The position numbers and the translations under genes are program-made. From positions 62,001 to 126,000 of the forward strand of contig CAITSZ010000005.1 in NCBI GenBank assembly GCA_903895195.1: a DNA stretch of 64,000 nt, in the 5' to 3' direction. Shown piece by piece: positions 9,297 to 18,185 of this stretch. Position 1 is the stretch's first letter. Each line of letters begins with the position of its first letter. The stretch comes from an uncultured Chlorobiaceae bacterium (GTDB taxonomy: Bacteria; Bacteroidota; Chlorobiia; Chlorobiales; Chlorobiaceae). Under the pieces are notes generated by a model that saw only the letters and a list, made by a program, of their open reading frames with translations, was not told the origin of the DNA and made no database searches.

Positions 9297-9807
9297 TGTC
9301 ACCCTCCTTTGTTTTTCTTTCTGAATCGGCTGGATTTTTTTTCAAAAAAATCAGATTCTTGAATTTCCCAAACCCTCTTCATATTCAATATGAGAATATA
9401 TTTATATAATCAACACTAAATTTCAACAAAGAGTCTAAGAAAATATTCTGATTTGGAATAAAAAACGGATGAGGTGATAGTTACAAGCCTTAAATTTTGT
9501 TACGAATTGTCATATCCGAACCCCTGATATGGGACTTCAGAAAGGACTCTGCTGAGCACCTTATATTACGCTAAATATACAAATATTTTTAGGGTAGCAA
9601 AAACACCCCTCAAGCTCATCAAATCCACAGCAAAGCATGGCACTGAACTCTTAAGCTTTCATTCCCTCTCTCTGATCATATTGCTCAATTATGCGAATGG
9701 CTGTTTGTGGGCTTCATTCCAATGGAACAAGTAATTCCTTTTCAATTGTATTACACGGGAAGATATTTCATTTACTTATTCCTTCAAGTCTTCCCCATGA
9801 TCAATTG
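9297..9807. other. Non-coding gap at the 3' side of the BREX island
   Basis: About 510 bp, AT-rich, with no convincing gene on either strand. Holds an A/T-only hairpin at 9333-9352 (GATTTTTT/AAAAAATC), the palindrome at 9381-9398, and at 9573-9584 a 12-bp word (AAATATACAAAT) that recurs in the same orientation at 31034-31045 on the other side of the island. Confidence 0.5.
9381..9398. promoter_or_regulatory. Candidate operator of the XRE gene
   Basis: Inverted repeat ATATTC-6 nt-GAATAT in the leader region of the XRE gene, beside AT-rich promoter-like sequence. Size and spacing fit a dimeric HTH repressor site. Proposed from symmetry only. Confidence 0.35.
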
Positions 9808-10737
9808 CTATTCTAAAGCCTGGGCACTTAGCTGTGTGCCACAGTACCTTGCCCAAAGCATCATACTTAATTGCCGCAGTTCCCAGCTTATTTCCAAGAG
9901 CTGCATTCTTTCAATGAAATCCTGATATGTGATGACCTTGAATTTCTTGGTTCCATTTTTCAGCATACCTTGAAAATCCGATCCGGTATGCAATGCACTC
10001 CTATCATCTTGGTGACAGAACAGACCGGTATACACAAATTGCTTACCTCCCTCTTGAACAAGAGCCTCAGCTATAAGTTGATTACGGAAAAGCTGATTGT
10101 ACTTTGCCACCGTAAACTCTTTATACTCTGCGATAAAGGCACGCTCACGACCTTGTTGAAAAATGCTCTCGTATTCAGGCTTCGTGTGTTCTTTTGGAGA
10201 GAATGTGTCTGTATATTTGCATTCGAGACCAACGAGCCCATTTTTCTTGCCAATCATTACGTCAAAAGCCACATCGAACGCTGAATTGTCATTCGTAAAG
10301 TTTTCTCCGGGAGCGTATTCAAACACAACATTTCTGACTTCAGTCAATTCAGGCCAGAATTGCTGTAAAACTTTTAAAGCAAGATCTTTATCTGCTTTTA
10401 ACTCCCCAAAAAAGTTAAAACAAAGTGGCTGACTGGAAAGAAGATTATTGTATAACCGATTTTCTTCAAGTATGCCTGCTCCAGCATTTTTTCTCTCCTC
10501 AATTGTCAGGAGAACGGCATTCAGTATTTGTTTTGATAAAAAATTTTTGCGATAGGCATCAACAGTTCCATTCAAAATCGTATTACAGACTTTTTCTCCC
10601 TTTTGAACAGGATTATTGCCTTCATCTTCATTAAGAACGAAAGCTCTCCACCAACCTTGATGGAATCTCATTTTCTTTTTGAACCCATTGTCATTTGCAG
10701 GCAATTGACCAACCAGTTTTTTTAAATCAATTTTCAT
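9808..10737 (-). CDS. PD-(D/E)XK nuclease-like protein (PGN_0703-type putative restriction endonuclease)
   Basis: 309 residues. The central part has a plausible PD-(D/E)XK core: an acidic strand (NSAFDVAFDVMIG, about residues 151-163) followed by GLVGLECKYTDTF, which supplies the E-x-K pair. The flanking helices are rich in Q, E and R. This resembles a family annotated as putative restriction endonuclease of the PGN_0703 type; that assignment is from memory. It lies 119 bp downstream of brxL on the same strand, so it may be an accessory effector of the BREX locus or an independent passenger. No methyltransferase or immunity partner is adjacent. Confidence 0.6.
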   Translation of the reverse strand: MKIDLKKLVGQLPANDNGFKKKMRFHQGWWRAFVLNEDEGNNPVQKGEKVCNTILNGTVDAYRKNFLSKQILNAVLLTIEERKNAGAGILEENRLYNNLLSSQPLCFNFFGELKADKDLALKVLQQFWPELTEVRNVVFEYAPGENFTNDNSAFDVAFDVMIGKKNGLVGLECKYTDTFSPKEHTKPEYESIFQQGRERAFIAEYKEFTVAKYNQLFRNQLIAEALVQEGGKQFVYTGLFCHQDDRSALHTGSDFQGMLKNGTKKFKVITYQDFIERMQLLEISWELRQLSMMLWARYCGTQLSAQALE

Positions 10738-10856
10738 GTTATTTCATGGTTGGTTCAAAAATCGCATTGTTGGGGAGTCGATCATTGATCTCATTGATTA
10801 GTATCAAGGCCTAAACTGTGAAATGGTTGACAACTGTTTTACTTGGTCATCAATCG

Positions 10857-12920
10857 TCAAAAAAACACTTTCTTATCCTTCAAATACGTCACCTCAAATG
10901 CTTTACAAGGGCGGTACTGCTGGAGGCGATTGTTAAAGGTGAAGGTATCGTTCATTTCATAGTTCTGAAAAATATCAAGTCCGCGATCGAGCAGGATTTT
11001 CCAGCCATTGTCTGTCTCGATGTGGCGGGCGTGAATCGTGCCGGTTTTATCAAACTCCCAGGTAAAAGCTATACCTGCTGAATCGCAAGACTCTTTAATT
11101 TTTTCAAAGTTTTCTTTCTGTTGTTCACCTTTGAATTCGTCTTCTGTGGTGATTAAATGAACCGCAACCTCATCCTCAATTGGTTTATACTTCAGAACCG
11201 TTTCAAGGAGCTCCATGAAATTACGTACCTGATAGAAAAGACGGATATAAGGATCGGTGAGAGCTATCCTGCTTGCTCCGCTCAGGTAGTGACCAAAGAG
11301 GGTATCATAAGAAACTCCTCGCTGGTTCTCCTGAAAAGTCAGATGTTGCTCTTTGACTGTCGGGCCAGCAAAAGCTTGATTAACTTTTACCTCCGGAAAA
11401 TCAAGTTCAATACTTTCAGCCTTAGGAGTCACCCCTTCTGGCTCACCTATGGTTTTATTGTAGTAATGAGGATAGGTCTCTTCTTCGAGAGTTTTAACCG
11501 TTCTTGATTGACCAAAAGCATCCGTATAGGCAAAATGAACTGTTGGGTACGTAGTATCAATACGCATCACCTGATCTTTCACCCTTTTCCTTCCTTCGAT
11601 TGCGAACGTAAGCATCTCTTCGATCTCATCTTTTGAAGATCCTCCCTGAGGGAAAAGGATTTTCATAAGGCCAGAGAAGGTCTTGTTGATACCATCTCTA
11701 TCTCGTGTTGAAATATCGGAGGAGAGTGTAAAGTGCTCCTTATACCGATCTGAGTAGTCATGGTTGCGCATCGAGCGGAGAATTTCTGCAAGGTAATCGA
11801 CGACAAACCCATAACCACTGGAAAACATCTCACCGCGAATGATATCTATTTCCCACCCTGGAGCATAAAAATGGATACGGTCAAGAAATGCTGAGTCATA
11901 AAACTTTTCGGGCAGTTCATCAAACAGGTTTGAGTGCTTGAGCATATAGGGAACGGTATGCTGGGTGTTGCCAACGAAAACCATGGAAGCTTCTGCACCG
12001 AGGGTTTCAACCCCACGGGAGAAGGACTTGTTGGCCATGTAGTTTTTCATGATATCAACAAGTGCCTTATCGACACGCTTCTGCTTGCCTGCAAACTCAT
12101 CAAAGGCGACAACATCCCAATACCCAACCAGTCCGATTTTACCAGAAGAGTTACTCACAAAAAGCTTGGGCACTGTAACCTCGCCACCGGAAATAAGAAT
12201 ACCATGCGGGGAAAACTCGGAATAAATATGAGACTTCCCTGTCCCCTTCGGGCCAAGTTCAATAAGGTTATAATTACGTTCACAGTAAGGGATCAACCTG
12301 ATAAGTTGCGTCAGCTTGCTGCGCTTGCCAAACAGCTCCGGATTGAACCCGATGCTCTGGATGAGCAGATCAATCCACTCATCAGTGGTGAATTGCTTAC
12401 GGGCTTCGACATAGCCTTTAAAATCGAAATGGGAGAGCTGGATGGGTTTTAGTGTCGACATGATCCACGGTATCGCGTTCTTGTCTTCCTTGAATTCGTA
12501 TTCAATATCAGCAATGCACCATACTCCCCCGACCAGTAGTTTTGGATGGGTCTTGATTGTACCGGAATCTACCAGAACCTTTTTGATCCCGAGATTTGAA
12601 AACTCAGCCTCATAGGCATCAGTTTTATCATTGAGCGCAACACTGATCTTATCGATCACCTTATACCGTCCTTTCTCCTTGATATTAGAACGAACGAGCC
12701 CGGCTTCATTGCGATGCACATAGTGTTTACGCAGAATCTCCTTAACAGTCTCAATGCCAGTTTGAATCGAAGCCTCATCACTTGTCGCGCAATATTGACC
12801 TAACAGATATTCAAGAACGTAAGTTGGAACAATGGCGTTGCCTTTGACGGTCTTGACAAGATCCTTGCGGACAACGAGTCCGGAGAAATGAGTGTTTATT
12901 TTCTGATCAAGGGTATTCAT
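10857..12920 (-). CDS. brxL: BREX system Lon protease-like protein BrxL
   Basis: 687 residues, matching BrxL length. The AAA+ Walker A motif GPKGTGKS lies at 223-230 and the Walker B region reads VVAFDEFAG shortly after. The N-terminal ~200 residues and the C-terminal Lon-like portion follow the Lon-related TIGR02688 pattern. BrxL is a DNA-binding AAA+ protein of type 1 BREX and contributes to phage restriction. It is the last core BREX gene here, 17 bp after pglZ, so the two are cotranscribed. No degradation was noticed. Confidence 0.92.
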   Translation of the reverse strand: MNTLDQKINTHFSGLVVRKDLVKTVKGNAIVPTYVLEYLLGQYCATSDEASIQTGIETVKEILRKHYVHRNEAGLVRSNIKEKGRYKVIDKISVALNDKTDAYEAEFSNLGIKKVLVDSGTIKTHPKLLVGGVWCIADIEYEFKEDKNAIPWIMSTLKPIQLSHFDFKGYVEARKQFTTDEWIDLLIQSIGFNPELFGKRSKLTQLIRLIPYCERNYNLIELGPKGTGKSHIYSEFSPHGILISGGEVTVPKLFVSNSSGKIGLVGYWDVVAFDEFAGKQKRVDKALVDIMKNYMANKSFSRGVETLGAEASMVFVGNTQHTVPYMLKHSNLFDELPEKFYDSAFLDRIHFYAPGWEIDIIRGEMFSSGYGFVVDYLAEILRSMRNHDYSDRYKEHFTLSSDISTRDRDGINKTFSGLMKILFPQGGSSKDEIEEMLTFAIEGRKRVKDQVMRIDTTYPTVHFAYTDAFGQSRTVKTLEEETYPHYYNKTIGEPEGVTPKAESIELDFPEVKVNQAFAGPTVKEQHLTFQENQRGVSYDTLFGHYLSGASRIALTDPYIRLFYQVRNFMELLETVLKYKPIEDEVAVHLITTEDEFKGEQQKENFEKIKESCDSAGIAFTWEFDKTGTIHARHIETDNGWKILLDRGLDIFQNYEMNDTFTFNNRLQQYRPCKAFEVTYLKDKKVFF

Positions 12921-12937
12921 AGTCCGCTGTTGGCTGT

Positions 12938-15472
12938 TTAAAAATCAAAATCGCTCGTAAATGACCGCCTCATCAGATATCGGATTGACTTGTATTCGCT
13001 GTAGTGGGAGGTGCCTGGGTATTTTTCATCCAGCCTCAAAATAACCTCCTGACCATTGACCTCATCAGCTTTGCTGGTAAGGACGAAACGTACCTGCCGT
13101 TCACGATCCCGCGAGTTATCGGAGATGACATCAAAAACAAGGGTATGAAAATCAGAAATACGATCACCAGTAAGGGTATAAATACCTGCAACAAGAGTCC
13201 TTGCCTGAACTTTTGCGGTAACCGGCTGCGATTGATAAAGCACAACAGCCAACTGGCCGGATGTAATAACTGAACTGGTTCCTCGAATAATATCCACGTC
13301 GACGGCAGAGATATCACTCTGACGCTTTTTGTTAATCCTGACAATCGGAATCACCACCTCCTGCAACGATGCGCCACCGTGCACAAAACGACTGCCAGAT
13401 CCTTTAAGGCGCAGCCGGTTGATCGATTTTGGAATCAGTACCTCCATCTCTCCCGACAGTCCAAGCTGAGAAGAGCTAAACTTCCTTAGGCTTGAACTCT
13501 CGATGAGTCCTTTGCCAAGCACAAATCGCCGGTCACGAAAGAGAATCTCCTCTCCATCAGCTTCATTTCCCGCAAAATCGCTCTCGTCAAGAGCACGATT
13601 CTGGTATATAAATCCATGATCAGCCGTCACCAATAAGTTATTGGCGTTAGCCCCTGTAAGCTTTTTGATAAGCTTGACAATATCCTGCAATGTATCCTCA
13701 ACTGCCTCGAAAACTCTCTCTTCCGATTCACGCTTATCACCGGTTACGTCAATGCGATTATGGTAAACATAAATCACATCGTGCTCACGGAGCAATGTCC
13801 GACACTCATCACTTTTGAGAGCCATAATATCTTCAGCCTTTACGGCAGCACCTTTCCATGACGCGGTTCTGTTGAGAATCTTTGAGCGATTCGACGTGCC
13901 TTGAGAACTAATATTATCCGCTAACACCGTTCCTGTATCGTTGTCGGCAAATGCCAGCACCCGGTTTGGGAGAAGCGCGGCCATTCCAAGCTGAGTATAG
14001 CTCGGAAGCATTGAAAGTGCAGGCTCTAGAGTAGCATCATATCGGTCTTCCTGCCTTATAAGAGAGAGTAATTCATCGCCGATTTCGTAGCGCAATGCAT
14101 CAGAAATAATGACACAGACCTTATTATTCTTTAAGAGAAATGGGTCTATAAATCGTTCGAAAACACTTCTCTGTAACGGTACAGGAGGCGCCTCCCATGT
14201 ATCAGCTTTGTCCACGAAAGCCTGCCAACGATCATTCAATTTCAGGAGGAAGTTGTTGGAGTAAAGATTTTCAATTTTATCACTCAGTTCGGCCATCAGC
14301 GAAGCCTGCCCGGACATGCTGACATGGAAAATGAATTTGCGATAACATTGATCGAGCCGAAACCAATGGCGACTGTAGAGCTTCACCCCGTCAGCCATAG
14401 AGCTCATTTCCAGCTTTGCCTCTTCGAATGCCTGCATAAAATGTGCAGCATACTCTACACCTTCGTAATGGTGCTGAAACTCTTTATACCAGTGGCCTTG
14501 ACGGCGCTGGCGTATCCATTGCGCTATCTCATGGCTGAACGCCGTCTGAGTTACAAGAGCCCGAACCAGATCACTGATAATTTTCTTGTCAATCAACCGA
14601 AAATAATCGAGTTCAATCAGTTGACGGAAATCCAGATCTTCCAGCTGTTGTTCAATACGGAGAATCTCTCCGCACTCTTCAGCACGCGCATCAAAGCATT
14701 TTTCAAATGTGCGGCTGTCTTTCCATCGCTTCAGAAACACCAGCGCATCACTGGATAGCGAACCCGGGGCACCAATACCTACGGTAAAGCAGTATTTGAA
14801 AAGCTCAATAACAAAATCCTTCATACCGGGCTCAGATGATTCGTAGCCATAGCTCCGCTTCATAAGCTCCCAGAAATACCCATCGAGATGACAGCGCTCA
14901 ATCAGACGATACTTGTCGCCATCCAGCAATTCAAGACCTAATTGTTTTTCTTTCGAAGCGTTCCCCGCCAACTCGTCCAGCAGATGTTCCACCAAAATAT
15001 CCAGCCGTGGTTCAGATCCGGCACAAACCCCGAGCATCTTCAAACGGATTATTCCAGGTGTATCGTCCGCCTTGAGCAGTTGCCTGAGGCTCTCAATCCG
15101 CTTGGCAGACCTGTAGAATTCAGGATGATCCTTAACCACGTCCTGAAACTCATGGCCAAGTTCCAGTTCGGAGAGCCATAGGCCAACTTGATCAGCACGA
15201 AAATCCCCATAAGCAAGCTCTACATCCAGCAGCCAGTTATCCAGCTTTTCAGGCTGAGCCCCTTCACGATAGAGCAGAAATTTCTGGTCAGGCTGTTCAC
15301 GAAGAATCCGATACTTCACGCCAAACTCGTTGTTGGCAAGTTCAATTTTTTCAACGCCTTCAAGCTGCAAAGCGTCGAATGCGGCACGCAACTCCTTCTT
15401 TACGTCATTCCAGAAAACAATGCGATGACGATCGAATAGCCGACTTAGCGCCTGCGTAATGCGGTCACTCAT
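12938..15472 (-). CDS. pglZ: BREX alkaline-phosphatase-fold protein PglZ (type A)
   Basis: 844 residues, the normal length. The N-terminus (SDRITQALSRLFDRHRIVFW) is typical of PglZ. The phosphatase-like domain shows CVIISDALRYEIGDELL in the middle and LLVTADHGFIYQNR about 180 residues later, the metal-binding blocks of the PglZ domain (PF08665). PglZ is a core component of all BREX systems; its exact reaction is unresolved. It follows a 182-bp gap after fic that contains a symmetrical repeat array (15555-15648), so pglZ-brxL probably has its own promoter. Confidence 0.94.
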   Translation of the reverse strand: MSDRITQALSRLFDRHRIVFWNDVKKELRAAFDALQLEGVEKIELANNEFGVKYRILREQPDQKFLLYREGAQPEKLDNWLLDVELAYGDFRADQVGLWLSELELGHEFQDVVKDHPEFYRSAKRIESLRQLLKADDTPGIIRLKMLGVCAGSEPRLDILVEHLLDELAGNASKEKQLGLELLDGDKYRLIERCHLDGYFWELMKRSYGYESSEPGMKDFVIELFKYCFTVGIGAPGSLSSDALVFLKRWKDSRTFEKCFDARAEECGEILRIEQQLEDLDFRQLIELDYFRLIDKKIISDLVRALVTQTAFSHEIAQWIRQRRQGHWYKEFQHHYEGVEYAAHFMQAFEEAKLEMSSMADGVKLYSRHWFRLDQCYRKFIFHVSMSGQASLMAELSDKIENLYSNNFLLKLNDRWQAFVDKADTWEAPPVPLQRSVFERFIDPFLLKNNKVCVIISDALRYEIGDELLSLIRQEDRYDATLEPALSMLPSYTQLGMAALLPNRVLAFADNDTGTVLADNISSQGTSNRSKILNRTASWKGAAVKAEDIMALKSDECRTLLREHDVIYVYHNRIDVTGDKRESEERVFEAVEDTLQDIVKLIKKLTGANANNLLVTADHGFIYQNRALDESDFAGNEADGEEILFRDRRFVLGKGLIESSSLRKFSSSQLGLSGEMEVLIPKSINRLRLKGSGSRFVHGGASLQEVVIPIVRINKKRQSDISAVDVDIIRGTSSVITSGQLAVVLYQSQPVTAKVQARTLVAGIYTLTGDRISDFHTLVFDVISDNSRDRERQVRFVLTSKADEVNGQEVILRLDEKYPGTSHYSEYKSIRYLMRRSFTSDFDF

Positions 15473-15554
15473 TACAAAAAACTTTCATGAGAAAAATTGA
15501 AAGCAAAAATTCTTTGAGTATTCACAAAAACATAGCTTGCTAAACGAACCCTAT

Positions 15555-15648
15555 TTGTGTATTACAGAAACGTCACAAAATAGTTAGTGTATTATATAAA
15601 TCATTTTACGATACACAAAAGACTTTATGAATGACAGACGATACACAA
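15555..15648. promoter_or_regulatory. Four 8-bp motifs, two forward and two reversed, each pair 30 bp apart
   Basis: TTGTGTAT at 15555-15562 and its one-mismatch copy TAGTGTAT at 15585-15592 face forward. The reverse complement ATACACAA occurs at 15611-15618 and 15641-15648. Same-orientation copies are exactly 30 bp apart, close to three helical turns. The array fills the gap between fic and pglZ, upstream of pglZ on the minus strand. It looks like a cooperative operator. The binding protein is unknown; the Fic protein's winged helix or the island's XRE protein are candidates by position only. Confidence 0.55.
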
Positions 15649-15654
15649 CACTTC

Positions 15655-16758
15655 CTATAAAAGGCGCTTTCCTTCTGCAATGTTAATCAAAGCAGGGAAG
15701 CAGAGAACAGCCGCACTTCGACCTTTTCCTTCTTTCAGGTTAGATAAAATTCCTGACGTTTTCAGTTGCCGGAGAAGTCCCATTGCTGTGGGCTTGTGAA
15801 TGCCTGTTTCACGGATAAAGTCAGTAGTCTTAAAAATCGGACGATTGAAAATAGCGTCTATGATCTGAATGCTGTACTGGGAATGCGTAAGTTCCTGAAC
15901 GCGAACCTTTATCTCCGCATAGAGACCCATAATATCCCTGACTTTCCGGCTATTCTCTTTTGCCTGCATCACAATGGCTTGTAAAAAAAATGCGATCCAG
16001 CCGTTCCAGTCGCCACGGAGAGATATACCGTGTAGTGCCTGATAGTATTCTTCCCGATGAGACTCAAGGTAAGAGCTCAGATAGAACATAGGCAGCGAGA
16101 GTTTCTTTTTTTGATAGAGAAACAGGGGGATCAGGATTCTGCCAATTCGTCCATTACCATCTTTAAACGGATGTAACAGTTCGAACTGCGCATGCACAAT
16201 GGCTGTCTGCAAAAGCAGGTCAATGTCGTTTACTGCAAGATAGTCCTGCCATTCATTCAGGTGGTCAACAAGATGGAGCGGATTAGGTGGCACAAATGAA
16301 GCCTGATCGATGGAACAACCGGCTTGACCAATCCAGTTCTGATCTTTTCGAAACTCTCCGGGAGTCTTGTCCTGACCACGAACGCTGTTCAACAGTACCT
16401 TGTGCAACTCCCTGACAAAAACCAAGGTAATCGGTCTCCCTTCAAGATAGTTGTGTGCCGAACGCAAGGCTTCGCGGTAATTGATTATTTCCTGAATATC
16501 CTTGTATTTTTCACCTTCTTTCACGAGACCCGCTTCCTGCTCCAGTACCTCGTCAACCGTTGCCTGTGTGCCTTCAATTCGGGAAGAGAGTACCGCCTCT
16601 TCGTTGGTTAGTGGAGAGAGCATAATGGCTGGGTTGACAATACCTTGCAACAGGCCATCATATCGTGCAAGCTCGGCATTGGCCTCACCAACCAGGGCGA
16701 AAAGTCGCTGGTAATCCAGCCCCGAAAGAGGCAAACTGTCAGGCTCATAGGGTTTCAT
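15655..16758 (-). CDS. Fic-domain AMP-transferase with N-terminal inhibitory motif and C-terminal winged helix
   Basis: 367 residues. The Fic catalytic motif HPFKDGNGRIGR starts at 196. The inhibitory (S/T)xxxE(G/N) motif is present at 58-63 (SSRIEG), as in class II Fic proteins that inhibit themselves. The C-terminal ~90 residues read as a winged helix (TDFIRETGIHKPTAMGLLRQ). Fic proteins transfer AMP or a related group to target hydroxyls. It lies between the Shedu gene (21 bp upstream) and pglZ. Such genes recur in defence loci, but a direct part in BREX is inference. All catalytic residues look intact. Confidence 0.9.
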   Translation of the reverse strand: MKPYEPDSLPLSGLDYQRLFALVGEANAELARYDGLLQGIVNPAIMLSPLTNEEAVLSSRIEGTQATVDEVLEQEAGLVKEGEKYKDIQEIINYREALRSAHNYLEGRPITLVFVRELHKVLLNSVRGQDKTPGEFRKDQNWIGQAGCSIDQASFVPPNPLHLVDHLNEWQDYLAVNDIDLLLQTAIVHAQFELLHPFKDGNGRIGRILIPLFLYQKKKLSLPMFYLSSYLESHREEYYQALHGISLRGDWNGWIAFFLQAIVMQAKENSRKVRDIMGLYAEIKVRVQELTHSQYSIQIIDAIFNRPIFKTTDFIRETGIHKPTAMGLLRQLKTSGILSNLKEGKGRSAAVLCFPALINIAEGKRLL

Positions 16759-16779
16759 GATAGTTACTCCTCTTTTGCA

Positions 16780-17985
16780 TTAAGCCAAATCGCGTTGACT
16801 GTTTTTCAATAACATTGTTATCATGTTGTTTAAACGCCGCAAAAGGTCATCATAAGTCATTATATCCATAATATTTGCGTATTTCCTCTTTATTATTTCG
16901 AAATCAAATTTCTGATCGTCGGCAAAGTCGCAATCTCTGCCAAGAATAATCATCCCTTTTGGATTTGTGATTTTAATTTCAAAATTCTGGGGTAACTCAT
17001 CTTTTCGTTTTTTCATAATATCTAACTCACCTGGCCTACCCCATTTATTCAGATGAAATAAATACTTCTCTACTTGCATTACAGAACCTGAAAGTTCAGT
17101 TCTTGGAGTGTAATTATCCCTATACTTGGTTTTTGAAAGCAAACAATTGTTGAAGGGCTTTTTAATCTCAATAATATCGATCGTACCACTTGCATCGACA
17201 AGGGTCAAGTCTATATAACGATCTTTGGTTTTATCTGGACTCGAATAGAAATCCTTGACGTGTAAGTTTTCAAGTACAGCAACGTATTTCGGAAAAATAA
17301 GAAGAAGAAATTTTATGATCAGTGTCTGCCATGCTTTCTCGTTATAAGCATCAGGGTAAATAAGCATGGCAAGCAATTCATCACGGACATATTCAAACTT
17401 CTTGTATTCATATTCATTCAGATTATTGCCTCTCGATTCAGCCGAGATTGCTTGTTTTTTTTGTAAGTACTTTTCAAAAATCTGTTGAGCATCAGACATC
17501 GACCCAAGATAATCTTTCAATGTCCTCGTAATTCTAGCATTCGCGTAATAAGTTAATTCAGTAGTGTTTGGAAAGTTTTTCAATAGTGCGTGAAAATCAC
17601 TTATCGGAATAGAGCCATCAGCATCACCACCAACTACAATAGGTTTATCGATTAAGTCATCAATTTTTTCAAAAACAGAGATATCCCTAGGAGCAACAAA
17701 AGTTTTTGTACATATCTTCATCTCTTTTACAAGAAATAAGTCGTATTTAAGTTCCAGAATATCCCGATCTATTTTGTAAAAATTACCATCCAGAACTCCC
17801 AAAACAAACGTACGGTTATTATCATCTAAGCTATCTTCAACAAGCTCCTCTTTATTAAATGAAAAGATTCGGCAAATTGTCACGCAACCCTCATTATTTA
17901 ACTTGGCATCAATCCAAGTTGCATCAGGATTTTTAGATGTATATCTGAGTAGAAGCCGACGACCTTGCTTAAAAATCTTGATCAT
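16780..17985 (-). CDS. sduA: Shedu defence nuclease SduA (DUF4263)
   Basis: 401 residues. The C-terminal ~200 residues match the Shedu/DUF4263 PD-(D/E)XK nuclease. E239 lies in VAVLENLHVKDF, D259 in KDRYIDLTLVD, and the E-x-K pair in IDIIEIKKPF (E273, K275). A conserved-looking NPKGMIILGRD segment follows. The N-terminal ~180 residues vary between Shedu proteins and probably sense the trigger. Shedu is a single-gene anti-phage system acting as an oligomeric nuclease. Here it sits inside a BREX operon, 200 bp after the pglX C-terminal half and 21 bp before fic. Catalytic residues seem intact. Confidence 0.83.
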   Translation of the reverse strand: MIKIFKQGRRLLLRYTSKNPDATWIDAKLNNEGCVTICRIFSFNKEELVEDSLDDNNRTFVLGVLDGNFYKIDRDILELKYDLFLVKEMKICTKTFVAPRDISVFEKIDDLIDKPIVVGGDADGSIPISDFHALLKNFPNTTELTYYANARITRTLKDYLGSMSDAQQIFEKYLQKKQAISAESRGNNLNEYEYKKFEYVRDELLAMLIYPDAYNEKAWQTLIIKFLLLIFPKYVAVLENLHVKDFYSSPDKTKDRYIDLTLVDASGTIDIIEIKKPFNNCLLSKTKYRDNYTPRTELSGSVMQVEKYLFHLNKWGRPGELDIMKKRKDELPQNFEIKITNPKGMIILGRDCDFADDQKFDFEIIKRKYANIMDIMTYDDLLRRLNNMITMLLKNSQRDLA

Positions 17986-18057
17986 CTTTAATTATTCTGA
18001 TGGATCGAATTTTTTTCATGACGTTTTATTTACACGAAAAAATCTTTAATTTGAGTC

Positions 18058-18080
18058 AATTCAGCCTGCTAAACTGAATT
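18058..18080. promoter_or_regulatory. Inverted repeat upstream of the Shedu gene
   Basis: AATTCAG-9 nt-CTGAATT, about 75-95 bp upstream of sduA in the 200-bp gap after pglX-C. Could be an operator or a weak hairpin. The rest of the gap (17986-18185) is AT-rich with no gene seen. Confidence 0.35.
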
Positions 18081-18185
18081 AATACTTTATCAGCTTACCT
18101 AATAATTTTTCCAAGAAGATTGAATTTAAATCCCAGCTTTTTGCGAGCGAAATCGGCTCATTATAGTTGTATGGATTTACATTGA

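Noticed and set aside
9707-9925. Rightward 72-residue open frame at the end of the nuclease gene
   Set aside because: It overlaps the nuclease gene's 3' end antisense, has no family resemblance and no ribosome-binding site.
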